Positions 27,767 to 35,800 of a stretch of DNA of 64,000 bases are shown piece by piece. How positions within the stretch are numbered: the first letter of the stretch is position 1; each line of letters starts with the position of its first letter. Under the pieces are notes generated by a model. That model saw nothing but the letters and a program-made list of their open reading frames with translations, ran no database searches and had not been told where the DNA came from. Source of the stretch: Rhodoplanes sp963840055 (GTDB lineage: Bacteria > Pseudomonadota > Alphaproteobacteria > Rhizobiales > Xanthobacteraceae); contig CAWIXM010000031.1 in the NCBI GenBank assembly GCA_963840055.1, positions 1 to 64,000 of the forward strand, written 5' to 3'. A program made the translations under genes and the position numbers.

Positions 27767-28302
27767 CGCGCGCCCCCGTGCGTCTCGATCGCCCATAGCA
27801 GGATGGCGAGCGCGTCGGCCTCGTTGTCATCGGCGGGATCGAATCCGCGCGCGCGGATTGCTGCGATCACCGCGGCCTTGTCGGCATTGCCCTTGCCGGC
27901 AATGAAGCGCTTGATCGTGCCGACCGGGACGCCCTGGTAGGCGATCTCGTGGTGATCGCACCACGCGGTCAGGATCGCGAGCCATCCTCCAAACGCATGT
28001 GCCGAATCCACGCCGGCGTGATTTCGAACCTGCTCGTAGACGACGAAGTCGAAGCCGCCGGCCTGGTTCTTGACTTCGGTGAGCCAGCGCTTGAACCGCA
28101 GGAATCTCATGCCGCCGCTTTGCCAGCGGTCGAGCCGGAACTCGGCGGTACCGCTGGTGATGTCCCCGTCGGCGCCGGCAATCGCGAAGCCGGTGGTGGT
28201 CCCGAGATCGAGGGCAAGGATCACATCGCGGGAGGAAGCGAGCGACAAAGCCGCCGCGGGGCTTGCCAACTCGGCGGGCAGAGTCAAAGTCATCGAAGCC
28301 AT
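27763..28302 (-). CDS. phage RuvC-like Holliday-junction resolvase
   Basis: 179 residues with an RNase-H fold: first strand VILALDLGTTTGFAIAG (catalytic Asp), VVYEQVRNHAGVDSAHAFGG (Glu), and C-terminal GKGNADKAAVIAAIRARGFD, DPADDNEADALAILLWA (Asp pair). This is the typical catalytic set of phage RuvC-like resolvases that cut branched DNA before packaging. It is part of the early operon, overlapping the frameshifted gene downstream. A 160-bp gap separates it from the gene upstream. Confidence 0.85.
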   Translation of the reverse strand: MASMTLTLPAELASPAAALSLASSRDVILALDLGTTTGFAIAGADGDITSGTAEFRLDRWQSGGMRFLRFKRWLTEVKNQAGGFDFVVYEQVRNHAGVDSAHAFGGWLAILTAWCDHHEIAYQGVPVGTIKRFIAGKGNADKAAVIAAIRARGFDPADDNEADALAILLWAIETHGGAR

Positions 28303-28461
28303 GATGGTCTCCGTTGAGGGGAGCGTCGTGGTCAGGGCGGCGACGGCTTGGTCCTGGCGGGCACGGTCGTCGTCGCCCGGCTTTGCGGAATTCGGTTTGC
28401 ACCCGGAGGGCCGGTGGCGTGCGGGGTCTGCGTTGCGCGATTCATTTAGTCGTCCCCCTGC

Positions 28462-29016
28462 TCAAAACGGAATGTCGTCGCCGTGCTCCCAATCGACCGG
28501 CGCCTTGCGGCGAACGCCGGTGACGGTCGCGCCGGAGAAGCGGTCCTTGACGGCGAGCACGCCATCGCCGAGCGCCTCGATCAGGATGGCGACCTCGGCC
28601 ACGGTGAACACGCGGCACTCGCGGGCGACGTGATGGGCCTCGGTCTCGGTGTGCACGAGCGACACGACCTCGCCGGTGGACGGGAGCACGCACTCCCAGA
28701 CTTCCGGGGCGAGCGGTTGCTCTCCGGCGTCGTGCGCGGCGCGATCGAGCGCCGACCAGGCGCGTCGAATCCCTTCGACCTGCGCGGCGACGTAGCGTTC
28801 CTCGCCGGACTGAAGCGCGGCGTCGAGGCGGTCCTTCTGCTCGTCGAACTTGGCCCGCAGGAAGTCGGACACGAGCAGCCGGAGTCGGCCGACGCCCCAC
28901 TTGCGCTCCATGGCCTGGGCGACCGCATCGAGACCCTCGGCCATCGCCTGGATGCGATAGGCCGACGGCGCCATCGCCTCGGTCGCGGGGTCGAGCTTGC
29001 GAACGGCACGCGTCAT
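28462..29016 (-). CDS. phage hypothetical protein
   Basis: 184 residues from ATG 29016. An earlier in-frame ATG at 29187 would run the gene through the iteron-like repeats, so the shorter start is preferred. Helical N-terminal half (MAEGLDAVAQAMERKWGVGR, AALQSGEERYVAAQVEGIRR) and a beta-rich C-terminal half (CVLPSTGEVVSLVHTETEAH, EVAILIEALGDGVLAVKDRF) ending DWEHGDDIPF. The acidic tail resembles those of SSB-type partners, but no family is recognised. Confidence 0.6.
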   Translation of the reverse strand: MTRAVRKLDPATEAMAPSAYRIQAMAEGLDAVAQAMERKWGVGRLRLLVSDFLRAKFDEQKDRLDAALQSGEERYVAAQVEGIRRAWSALDRAAHDAGEQPLAPEVWECVLPSTGEVVSLVHTETEAHHVARECRVFTVAEVAILIEALGDGVLAVKDRFSGATVTGVRRKAPVDWEHGDDIPF

Positions 29017-29080
29017 GGCGCGCCTCCGCGGGTCGACGTGGCGGCCGGCCGACGGTCGCCTCGACCCCTCGTCGAACGAA

Positions 29081-29251
29081 CTCCGCAGCGCGCTGAAGCG
29101 CTGCGGAAGTTCGTAGGGGGTATGGGGGACTTCCGCACCGCAAAACCTCCGCAATGTTTTCAATGGCTTAGGAGTGGACTTCCGCACTTCCGCAAGACTT
29201 CCGCACTCAATGATTTCAATGGGTTACAGACGAACTTCCGCAACCTCCGCA
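29081..29251 (+). repeat. iteron-like CYTCCGCA repeat cluster
   Basis: Seven direct copies of C(T/C)TCCGCA at 29130, 29146, 29179, 29187, 29198, 29235 and 29244, with an eighth, CTCCGCA at 29081, and one inverted TGCGGAAG at 29102. A second repeat, AATG(T/A)TTTCAATGG(C/G)TTA, occurs at about 29153 and 29210, about 57 bp apart, so the unit itself is duplicated. It lies between the primase-helicase stop and the next early gene. Known phage origins carry such iterons next to replication genes; this is a candidate replication origin or initiator-binding site. Confidence 0.65.
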
Positions 29252-29263
29252 GCCGATTTGGTC

Positions 29264-31369
29264 TCATCCGGGCCATGTCAGCACCCTCAGTCCGCGCGCC
29301 TTGGAGTGGCTGTCGATCGTCTCCGACCTCACCATTTCGTTGGCGATCCAGTCGGCGAGCAGGGACTTCGCTGCGCTGTGCGAGAGGCCGAGGCGCTGCA
29401 CCATGATCGGCACGACGTAGCGGTCGCTTTGCGGTGAGGAGCTGAAGGGGTTCTTCTGGGTCCACCGCTCGTCGATGTGCTTGAGCATTTCGATGGCCGC
29501 GTGGGTGGTCAGCGTGCCGTCGTCATTCTTCTGCACCGCCGGCATCATCACGCCATCGGTCCAGCGCAGCATCAACGTCTCGCCTGCACGTGCGTAATTC
29601 GACTTCTTGCGGGTCAGGACGCGCAGGTCCGGATCGGCCTTACCTTCGTCCTCAGCCTCAGCCTGCGTGAGATAGAGCCGGGACCGGACTGTGTTGTTCC
29701 AGGCGGTTGACCCACTCGAGCCCGAGCCGCTCGCCATTCCGCTCAGGGAAGGATGTGCGCAGAGAAGGACTGCCCCATCGATCTCGCGCGCGATGCGTCC
29801 GCAGGCATTGGCGATGAACTGGCGAACCTGCGTGCGGACATTCTCATGGCCGCCAAACAGGTCGGCCGCGGTGTCGAGAACCACGAAGCGAGCACCGAAT
29901 TCAAGAACGGCATCGAGAAGCGATGCAAAGAACTCCGTCAGCTGGCCTTTGCCGGAATCCTGCCCGTCGAACGTCATGAGCAGATTGTCGAAGCCGACGC
30001 TTGGCCAGAGCCGAAGATCGCCGAGCTCCTGATAATCGATCCAATACGCGCTGTTGATGCGGTCCTGGTTGATATGAAGATCGTCTTCGTGGTCCTCGCA
30101 TAGCAAGCCAAAGGCCCGCAGTTTTCGGACGGGTTGCCCGAGCCACTGACGGCCGGTGGCGACGGCGGTCAGCAGTTGCTGCGCGAGAAGCGTTTTGCCG
30201 AGACCGCCATCGCCATAGAGCGCCGTGACATAGTTCATCGGGATCCAGCGCTCGACGAGCCATTGTCGTCGCGGCACCGGCTTTCCCGACCAGCTGCGCG
30301 GGTCGATGATGATGGGCCGCTGTTCGGGATCCTCTTCGCCGATCAAATGCGCGATGTCCGGCTTTCCCCATTTTCTGCGGCCACCGGCGATCATCGTCGC
30401 GACCTCGCGTCGGGTCTGCGTGGCCGTGTAGCCCGGCAGAGTCAGCGCCTCGGCGGCAATGATGATTTCCGAGTCCGACCATCCGCGCGCAATCCAATGG
30501 CCGGTGAGCCGGACCAGATTGTCGTGCCAGTGGTCGCCCGAACGGATGCGTGCAAGGCAGGCCTCGACCGAGAGATCCGAGGTGCCGATCGGCAGCGTGG
30601 CGGAGGGCGGGACGGAAGCGACGCCTTCTTCTCCAGTCGCACCAGCGTCGTTCGCAGTTGGCGAACCAGCGGGCGGGTCCGGTGGCGGAAACGCCTTCGC
30701 GATTTGCTCCGCCAAATAAGACTTGGGCCGTCCATCAGCGAAATCGAGGAACTCGGTGCGTTCGATGACGCGGCCTTCCTTCATCGGCCAAGCAATTGAA
30801 CCGCCCAGGCGCAAGACCCGGCTTGGATTGACGACCGACGTGTCGCCGCCAAGCGCTTCCGCCAGCGCCAAATTCTGGCGGCGACAGACTTCCGCATCGC
30901 GAACCGGCTCGCTGAGACGCCACAGCATCTGCGCGCGCAGATGCGGATGGCGGCCGGTGATGATCACGCCGGTCGGGGGGCATCCGCGATTGCGGTAGTT
31001 CACCGAGGCGGTCGCAGTGACGTCGTCGTCGATATCGGCGTAGAACGCGGTGAGCGCGAAGAACTCGTCGTCCTTGCAGCGTCCGAACGGCGCAATGTCG
31101 GGATGCCGAAGCGCCTGCCCGATATAGACGTTCTGTCCGGGTTTGCGGTTCTCGGCGATGGCGCGTTTGACCAGCTCATCAAGCTCATCGGTGCCGAAGA
31201 TGGCGGCATGCCTGAGCTTGCCGTCGCGCCCGTCGGTCCAGGCGAGCTCAATGCGCCCCTCGTGGCAGCCGTCGAGCCAGCCCTCGAACAGATGGCCGAC
31301 ATGCCGGCGCATCATCGCCTCAGCGGGCTCGAGCATGGGCGCGACGTTGCTCATGTTCATCGGACGCAT
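29264..31369 (-). CDS. phage primase-helicase (RepB-primase-like + RecA-like AAA ATPase)
   Basis: 701 residues from ATG 31369; the 92 codons further upstream overlap the preceding gene in another frame and are not phage-like. The N-terminal part (about 20-240) resembles an archaeo-eukaryotic primase or RepB-like domain: FYADIDDDVTATASVNYRNR (acidic pair), GVIITGRHPHLRAQMLWRL and VNPSRVLRLGGSIAWP. The C-terminal part is a RepA-type hexameric helicase: GDGGLGKTLLAQQL (Walker A), FVVLDTAADLFGG (Walker B) and GAVLLCAHPS. A helical end follows. It replicates phage DNA; the iterons just beyond its stop may be its origin. Confidence 0.85.
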   Translation of the reverse strand: MRPMNMSNVAPMLEPAEAMMRRHVGHLFEGWLDGCHEGRIELAWTDGRDGKLRHAAIFGTDELDELVKRAIAENRKPGQNVYIGQALRHPDIAPFGRCKDDEFFALTAFYADIDDDVTATASVNYRNRGCPPTGVIITGRHPHLRAQMLWRLSEPVRDAEVCRRQNLALAEALGGDTSVVNPSRVLRLGGSIAWPMKEGRVIERTEFLDFADGRPKSYLAEQIAKAFPPPDPPAGSPTANDAGATGEEGVASVPPSATLPIGTSDLSVEACLARIRSGDHWHDNLVRLTGHWIARGWSDSEIIIAAEALTLPGYTATQTRREVATMIAGGRRKWGKPDIAHLIGEEDPEQRPIIIDPRSWSGKPVPRRQWLVERWIPMNYVTALYGDGGLGKTLLAQQLLTAVATGRQWLGQPVRKLRAFGLLCEDHEDDLHINQDRINSAYWIDYQELGDLRLWPSVGFDNLLMTFDGQDSGKGQLTEFFASLLDAVLEFGARFVVLDTAADLFGGHENVRTQVRQFIANACGRIAREIDGAVLLCAHPSLSGMASGSGSSGSTAWNNTVRSRLYLTQAEAEDEGKADPDLRVLTRKKSNYARAGETLMLRWTDGVMMPAVQKNDDGTLTTHAAIEMLKHIDERWTQKNPFSSSPQSDRYVVPIMVQRLGLSHSAAKSLLADWIANEMVRSETIDSHSKARGLRVLTWPG

Positions 31370-31383
31370 CGGGAAGAAGGGCG

Positions 31384-31403
31384 CGGAGGGCCGAAGCCCT
31401 CCG
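31384..31403 (-). terminator. hairpin between SSB-like and primase-helicase genes
   Basis: Perfect 8-bp stem CGGAGGGC/GCCCTCCG with a 4-base loop, directly after the SSB-like gene stop and before the primase-helicase start. No T-run follows, so it may act as an attenuator, RNA-processing site or weak terminator rather than a full terminator. Confidence 0.45.
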
Positions 31404-31413
31404 GCGATTGCGA

Positions 31414-32043
31414 TCAGAACACCGCTTCGGCGAGCGGATCGGCGGGCTTTGGCGCCGGCGGCGGCATGTGCTGGGCGGGACCCTTGGCAGCGGACGGCGT
31501 CGCGCCGTTGCCGCGCCAGATATCGGCTGCGTCCACCGGGCTCTGGTTCGGCAACTCCTTCGGCCGATCGACCCACTGCACGATTTGGAAGGTGGGGCGA
31601 TAATTGGTGCCGTAACGATCCTTCATCGCTTCCGAGCCGGTGCAAGTAATGACCGGAAGCTGGCCGCGGTGGTTTGCCTTCTCGGCCTCGTACTGCGCGT
31701 AGATGTCCTTGACCGCATTGGCGAGATGGATCGAGGCGCTGGCGAACTCGGCAACGCCGCCGAAGAATTTCGGGCTGAAGGTCGCAACCACGAAGCCGCG
31801 CTTGAATCCCTCACCCGGGGACGGCGCCGGCTGATCGAGGCTCGGGTCCATCAGCCGTTCCGGCGCCTGGCCCTCGCGGAAATGCAGCCAGCCAGTGGCG
31901 ATATTGTCGAGGTCGATGACAAAGGTCGGACGCTGGATTTCGGCATCTTCGCCGTCCGCGCCGCGCACAAACCATTTGTCGGCTTTGGCGTTGAACTTGC
32001 AGTAAGGCTTCGTGACGCCCGTTCCGCCGATATTCAGAGTCAT
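31414..32043 (-). CDS. phage single-stranded-DNA-binding-like protein
   Basis: 209 residues. A beta-rich body (KPYCKFNAKADKWFVRGADG, RPTFVIDLDNIATGWLHF, GEGFKRGFVVATFSPKFFGG, FASASIHLANAVKDIYAQYE) and a Pro-rich, acidic-to-hydrophobic tail ending PADPLAEAVF. Position between a RecB-like nuclease and the primase-helicase, and the flexible tail ending in hydrophobics, resemble ssDNA-binding proteins such as T7 gp2.5; family membership not proven. Starts 27 bp after the nuclease gene stop. Confidence 0.6.
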   Translation of the reverse strand: MTLNIGGTGVTKPYCKFNAKADKWFVRGADGEDAEIQRPTFVIDLDNIATGWLHFREGQAPERLMDPSLDQPAPSPGEGFKRGFVVATFSPKFFGGVAEFASASIHLANAVKDIYAQYEAEKANHRGQLPVITCTGSEAMKDRYGTNYRPTFQIVQWVDRPKELPNQSPVDAADIWRGNGATPSAAKGPAQHMPPPAPKPADPLAEAVF

Positions 32044-32069
32044 GACGCTTTCTCCTTTAGCGTTGCGAT

Positions 32070-32849
32070 TTAGAAGCCATAGATTTCCGTGCCACGCGCC
32101 CGCGTGATCGGATTGGTCCAGTGGAAGCGTTCGTAGTCGGGGACGAGGAGGCCGCAGAGCTCGGCGGGATCGTTCGAGAGCGCGAGGAAGCGCTCAAGCC
32201 GCAAGGCAATCTGGCGCAGCGCAGCCAGTTGCCGTTCGACGTCCATCCGATCGAGCTCGTAGACGACGACGGCGCGCCCATCCTTCTTGCCGGCGGAGGG
32301 CTTCACATAGGCGAAGCGCATGCCGTAATTGCCGTGGGCGCGGGCGTAGACGGCGCCCTGGCGCGCGTGGGACAGCGAGATCGCCGACGGCAGCCGCTCG
32401 CTGGTCTTGAGGTCGACGATCAGACCGTGATCATCGAACCGCCAGTCGATGAAGCCGACGACCGGCACCGAGACGTCCCCGAGAAGAAGCTCGACGCGGT
32501 CCTGGTACGCGGTGGGAATGCCGTACTGCCGCAGCTCCGCGAGCCCGCAGGCGACATAGCCGGGGATCGCCTCCCGTTCGCTGTCACGCCGATCATCGGG
32601 AACGAGGGCCATTTCGCGATCGAACGCTTTGACCGCGTGGGCGGCGCATTCGTCGATCGGCCGTGCCGGTTCGAGCAGACCCAGGTGCACGCCATGCTCG
32701 ACTGCCTTGCCGCGCGCCATCAACGCCGTTGGCGGGCTGCGATGCCCCATCAGCCGCTCCATCGCCCACACAGCGGGCTCGGTGGCCCAGAGATTGAGCG
32801 AAGAGGCGGAGAGGTGTTCGATGCCGTGGCGCTGAAAGCCGGTGCTCAT
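32070..32849 (-). CDS. PD-(D/E)XK (RecB/Cas4-like) phage nuclease
   Basis: 259 residues. N-terminal SASSLNLWATEPAVWAMERL and ARGKAVEHGVHLGLLEPA follow the RecB-family pattern, then the catalytic core VVGFIDWRFDDHGLIVDLKT with D-x(n)-D-L-K, and QGAVYARAHG, the Q-x3-Y motif. The set matches PD-(D/E)XK exonucleases used for phage recombination. A C-terminal helical region follows. It is co-directional with the SSB-like gene, which would protect the single strands it produces. Confidence 0.85.
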   Translation of the reverse strand: MSTGFQRHGIEHLSASSLNLWATEPAVWAMERLMGHRSPPTALMARGKAVEHGVHLGLLEPARPIDECAAHAVKAFDREMALVPDDRRDSEREAIPGYVACGLAELRQYGIPTAYQDRVELLLGDVSVPVVGFIDWRFDDHGLIVDLKTSERLPSAISLSHARQGAVYARAHGNYGMRFAYVKPSAGKKDGRAVVVYELDRMDVERQLAALRQIALRLERFLALSNDPAELCGLLVPDYERFHWTNPITRARGTEIYGF

Positions 32850-32861
32850 GGCGCTCTCCGC

Positions 32862-33149
32862 TCAGAGATAATTCGAGACGCCGCTGGCCCGCTCGCGCGC
32901 GATGGCGACGTAGCTGAAGTCTTTGATGCCGTCGCGTCGCTGCACGAGGTGCACGAATCCCCGCGTGGCGGCCCAATGCGCGCGGTCGGCGAGACGTGAG
33001 AGGCGATCCCGCGAACCGGCGAGACGATCGAGCGCAAGCTGGCCGCGGTGATAGATGAGACGCTCACCCGGCATCGCCTGTCCGAGCCAGGCGAGGAAAT
33101 CGGTGTCTGTCAGCGGCCGCCCTGAGACGCGCTTGCTAACGGCGGTCAT
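32862..33149 (-). CDS. phage small hypothetical protein
   Basis: 95 residues from ATG 33149, which overlaps the preceding gene stop (ATGA). Sequence TDTDFLAWLGQAMPGERLIY, HRGQLALDRLAGSRDRLSRL, FVHLVQRRDGIKDFSYVAIA. The pattern (short domain with YHRG-LA-DR and C-terminal Y-x-AIAR) is widespread in Rhizobiales prophages next to excisionase-like genes. Function unknown. Confidence 0.65.
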   Translation of the reverse strand: MTAVSKRVSGRPLTDTDFLAWLGQAMPGERLIYHRGQLALDRLAGSRDRLSRLADRAHWAATRGFVHLVQRRDGIKDFSYVAIARERASGVSNYL

Positions 33150-33361
33150 GGCGCGTCTCCGTCGGACGGCAACGTGCTCGAACGCAGCTGGGCGGTCTCG
33201 TACGCTTCGATGTCGGCGAGGCGGTAAATGACGCGCCCGCCGATCTTCAGGAATCGTGGCCCCTGTCCGCTCCAGCGCCAGCGCTCGAGCGTGCGGTGGC
33301 TGATGCTCCATCGACGAGCAAGCTCCACCTGGTCGAGATGTCGTATCGGGTGCTCGCTCAT
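33146..33361 (-). CDS. AlpA/excisionase-type helix-turn-helix protein
   Basis: 71 residues from ATG 33361; the longer frame upstream lies over the Cro-like gene. A MerR-type wHTH fills it: LDQVELARRWSISHRTLERW, RWSGQGPRFLKIGGRVIYRL and ADIEAYE. This is the DNA-binding domain of phage excisionases and AlpA-type activators. It overlaps both neighbours by 4 bp (ATGA), the second gene of the early operon. Since no integrase remains, an excisionase role would be obsolete; regulation of early genes is possible. Confidence 0.82.
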   Translation of the reverse strand: MSEHPIRHLDQVELARRWSISHRTLERWRWSGQGPRFLKIGGRVIYRLADIEAYETAQLRSSTLPSDGDAP

Positions 33362-33594
33362 GGCCGCGCCCTCCCGTCCGACGGCTTCTGAGCCTGGTAC
33401 GCCGCGATGAAGGCCATCACCTTGTCTGCCGTGGTCAGACGCGGAGAGCGGCCGCGGCGCAGATTGAGCACGAAGGAAGGATCCCCCACTGCGAGCCTGC
33501 CGAACTCGGTCGGCTTGAAGCCGGTGGCGGCCAGGAAGGCCTCGACCTCGTCGCGAAACTGTTCGGCCATCATCATGGCTAGGACTTTTGTCAT
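33358..33594 (-). CDS. Cro-like early regulator
   Basis: 78 residues, with an HTH-like middle: FRDEVEAFLAATGFKPTEFG, RLAVGDPSFVLNLRRGRSPR and LTTADKVMAFIAAY. It is divergent from the CI-like repressor, which is the usual place of Cro. The start is uncertain: ATG at 33594 gives the longest frame, but three consecutive ATGs at 33576-33570 are alternatives. Neither has a strong ribosome site. Confidence 0.65.
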   Translation of the reverse strand: MTKVLAMMMAEQFRDEVEAFLAATGFKPTEFGRLAVGDPSFVLNLRRGRSPRLTTADKVMAFIAAYQAQKPSDGRARP

Positions 33595-33662
33595 GATGAT
33601 TGCTATTGCGCAATTGGCAAAAGTTGTTAATTTCCTACATAATTAAATCAAGGAGATGCACA
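33595..33662. promoter_or_regulatory. CI/Cro-type divergent operator region
   Basis: 68-bp AT-rich gap between divergent repressor and Cro-like genes. It contains the palindrome ATTGCGCAAT (about 33603-33612) followed by TGGCAAAAG, giving TTGC and GCAA half-sites, and AAGGAGA as ribosome site of the repressor. A repressor-binding operator is expected here; the exact operators are inferred. Confidence 0.5.
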
Positions 33663-34379
33663 ATGGCGGAGCTCGATCCCATCCGCGCCCGCCTGCTCAA
33701 GCTGCTCCAGGAGCGTGAGATCGACCTCAAGAGCGCCTCGCTCGCGATCGGGCGCAACGCCACGTATCTGCATCAGTTTCTCTTCCGCGGAACGCCGAAG
33801 GTGTTGCCCGAACATTTGCGCAAGGTGCTGGCGAAGCTTCTTCGCGTCGACGAGAACACGCTGCGGCACCGGAGGATTCCGCCGCGCAAACCGCGGTCGA
33901 AGCGTCCACCGGAGGATGCCGGAACCGGGCAGGTGTTGCGGCCTTCTACAGTCCCGGACGGGTTCGTCGGGATTGCCGAGATCGACGTGCGGGCGTCCGC
34001 AGGTCCGGGCGCGATTCACGAAGGCTTGGAGGAGACGAAGACCACCTGGCTGTTCCCTGAGCCGATGGTGCGTCACGAGTTCCGCGCGCCGGCGAGCGTG
34101 CTGCGGATGCTTACGCTGGTCGGCAACTCGGGCGAGCCGCTCGTCTCCAGCGGTGACCGCATCGTGGTCGACACGAGCCAGCGCGTGCCGGTTCCCCCAG
34201 GCCTATTCGTGATCTGGGACGGCATGGGACTCGTGTTCAAGCGCGTGGAGCATATCCCGGATTCCGACCCGCCAAAGATCATCATCAAGTCGGTGAACCC
34301 GGAGTACCAGAACTACGAACGGTTGGCCGAGGAGGTGAACGTAGTCGGCCGCGTCGTCTGGGCGGGGCGGCGTTTATGA
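33663..34379 (+). CDS. CI-like phage repressor with S24 peptidase domain
   Basis: 238 residues from ATG 33663, preceded by AAGGAGATGCACA. N-terminal helix-turn-helix (KSASLAIGRNATYLHQFLFR, residues about 20-40), a basic linker RRIPPRKPRSKRPPED, then the S24 domain: LVGNSGEPLVSSGDRIVVDT gives the candidate catalytic Ser, and GMGLVFKRVEHI the Lys. The usual G-D-S-M is G-N-S-G here, so cleavage by RecA-induced autolysis may be impaired. It maintains lysogeny by binding the divergent operator. The only plus-strand gene of the early region. Confidence 0.88.
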   Translation: MAELDPIRARLLKLLQEREIDLKSASLAIGRNATYLHQFLFRGTPKVLPEHLRKVLAKLLRVDENTLRHRRIPPRKPRSKRPPEDAGTGQVLRPSTVPDGFVGIAEIDVRASAGPGAIHEGLEETKTTWLFPEPMVRHEFRAPASVLRMLTLVGNSGEPLVSSGDRIVVDTSQRVPVPPGLFVIWDGMGLVFKRVEHIPDSDPPKIIIKSVNPEYQNYERLAEEVNVVGRVVWAGRRL

Positions 34380-34524
34380 CACCGCACGTGGGAAGAAGAA
34401 TGCCCAGAAAAGTCAGTAAGCAAACATCACCAGGTACGACTGCGATATGCTGAACTTCTGCCTCACTAGTCTTGGGTCGGGCTTCAGGCCCCCGAAATGA
34501 AGCTTTACGCAATCGACACAGGAT

Positions 34525-34893
34525 TCAAGGGGGCCGCCCTACTCCGTTTTCGCCGCTGGTAGGGTCTGCGCCGACGCCAACTGTGCTTCCTACCCTCAGC
34601 CGATCGGCTATGAGCCCGACGATATCGCTCACCTTGGAAGATGGGCCGAGTTCATGGTCCGGCAGAACGATGCCGAACCGCTCCTCCGCACGGAAAAGCA
34701 CCTCCATTTGGTCGACTTCATCCATGCCGAGGTCATCCTGCAACTTGCTGTCGCTGACCGGGTCTGTTGCTTCCGTGAGACCGTGCTCATCGACGACAGC
34801 AGCGACGATCTGCTCGACCGCTGATGCGATTTCGGCAAGAGTTTTTCCCGGACGCCCCTTGAGAGTTTGTGTGTCAATTCCAACAAACGGCAT
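34525..34893 (-). CDS. acyl-carrier-protein-like protein lacking the phosphopantetheine serine
   Basis: 122 residues. Residues about 22-100 follow the ACP four-helix pattern: TLAEIASAVEQIVAAVVDEH, LQDDLGMDEVDQMEVLFRAE, ERFGIVLPDHE and VSDIVGLIADRL. The Ser of the D-S-L attachment motif is replaced (LGMDEVDQ), so 4'-phosphopantetheine cannot be attached in the usual way. The family carries acyl chains in lipid or polyketide synthesis; this copy is probably non-carrier or decayed. Stand-alone gene at the right flank of the prophage with no synthase nearby. Confidence 0.75.
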   Translation of the reverse strand: MPFVGIDTQTLKGRPGKTLAEIASAVEQIVAAVVDEHGLTEATDPVSDSKLQDDLGMDEVDQMEVLFRAEERFGIVLPDHELGPSSKVSDIVGLIADRLRVGSTVGVGADPTSGENGVGRPP

Positions 34894-35164
34894 CTCAGCA
34901 ACTTTGATTTAAGCCCAGCCAATTCGCTTGAAGCCTATCATGTATATGCTGTTTTCCGCATCAACAACGCGCTATTGCGCGGGCGATCCCTCGTTCAAAG
35001 GCGAAGCATGAGCTAATGGCGGACGGCCGGCAGAGGATCGAACTGACAATCTGGCGCGCCAGCGGCGCTACAAAGGCCTCAACGGCCGTGCCTGACATCG
35101 GGCCCGAAGAATAACCTCACGCAGAAATGCGAAGCTGCGCGGGGTCAATGATCAAGCCATCGAG

Positions 35165-35410
35165 CTATCGCGAGAGGCGGCGCGCGTTGGCGCGAACCTT
35201 CTTTCGGTAGCGCTTTACAGTGCTCTGTGGAGCGGCGCCGATCATGAGGCGCCAACTTTCTTGAAGGCCAGCAACGGCTTTCTCCGTCAACATGAGGCGC
35301 GCTTCCTTGTGCGCCTTGCTTCCGCCCGCAGCCAACTTCATGGTGCGGAGGCAGATCACCTGCTGTGACTCCACCGCGAGCATTGTTAAATCAAGCCATG
35401 TTCGGAACAT
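35165..35410 (-). CDS. conserved hypothetical small protein (Rhizobiales)
   Basis: 81 residues of a family I recognise from Rhizobiales: FRTWLDLTMLAVESQQVICL at the start, a helical centre EARLMLTEKAVAGLQESWRL and the basic end VKRYRKKVRANARRLSR. It is helical, amphipathic and phasin-like in look; function unknown. The preceding 270 bp (34894-35164) contain nothing supportable. Confidence 0.7.
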   Translation of the reverse strand: MFRTWLDLTMLAVESQQVICLRTMKLAAGGSKAHKEARLMLTEKAVAGLQESWRLMIGAAPQSTVKRYRKKVRANARRLSR

Positions 35411-35481
35411 TCTGCCCCGTCCTGCAAGCCTAACGCTGCCTAGCCCTTGGCATGATCACCACCATATTGTGTCCACCCCGC

Positions 35482-35694
35482 TCAGTCGCACATACTTGGG
35501 CAGGACATGCCGCAGCTGCCGGTCCCATCGCACATCGGGACATCGCCGCTGCTCTTAGAGGGTGCAGCGATCAACGAAAGCTGGCGCGTTAGGTCAGTGC
35601 TTTCGCAAGATGGGCACGACGGGGTCTCGGACGAGCGGACCAGCGTCTCGAACTCGTGGCCGCATTTGTTGCAGTCGTAGCCGTAAAGTGGCAT
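35482..35694 (-). CDS. FmdB-type zinc-ribbon protein
   Basis: 70 residues from ATG 35694 (the 24-codon extension upstream has no family similarity). MPLYGYDCNKCGHEFETLVR with SCPSCESTDLTR gives the CxxC..CxxC zinc ribbon of the FmdB family; the C-terminal CDGTGSCGMSCPSMCD is Cys-rich and may bind a second metal. Family members are putative regulatory proteins often next to amidases or nucleases. Here it stands alone, divergent from the SNase-like gene. Confidence 0.85.
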   Translation of the reverse strand: MPLYGYDCNKCGHEFETLVRSSETPSCPSCESTDLTRQLSLIAAPSKSSGDVPMCDGTGSCGMSCPSMCD

Positions 35695-35800
35695 CGCAAG
35701 TTCCCAATCGTTGGCGAAGCGGTGATAGGAATGCTTTAGAAAGCCGGTCCACGCAAGAGTGGTCATACATTCTCGCTAAGCATTGGTCCCTGGCTCGCTC

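Larger units (their letters stand above)
8071..34379 (-). mobile_element. defective lambdoid (HK97-type head) prophage
   Basis: A contiguous block of phage genes, nearly all on the minus strand. It comprises a CI-like repressor at the right (plus strand), a Cro-like gene and other early genes, recombination and replication genes, accessory cargo, terminase, portal, S49 protease, HK97 capsid and connectors. It ends abruptly 50 bp from the truncated istB. There are no tape measure, tail tube, baseplate, fibre, lysis or integrase genes, so it cannot make virions. A lone tail-Z-like gene sits out of order upstream of the packaging genes. Limits: the left end is the istB junction (about 8020-8070); the right end is somewhere after the repressor, and no att repeat was found. 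Confidence 0.9.

Noticed and set aside
33146..33613. 155-residue version of the excisionase-like protein
   Set aside because: The first 84 codons are antiphase over the Cro-like gene; ATG 33361 is coupled to it.
35020..35100. Possible degraded tRNA or att site near the right prophage flank
   Set aside because: GGATCGAACTGACAATC is only weakly tRNA-like, and no matching copy exists at the left prophage end.
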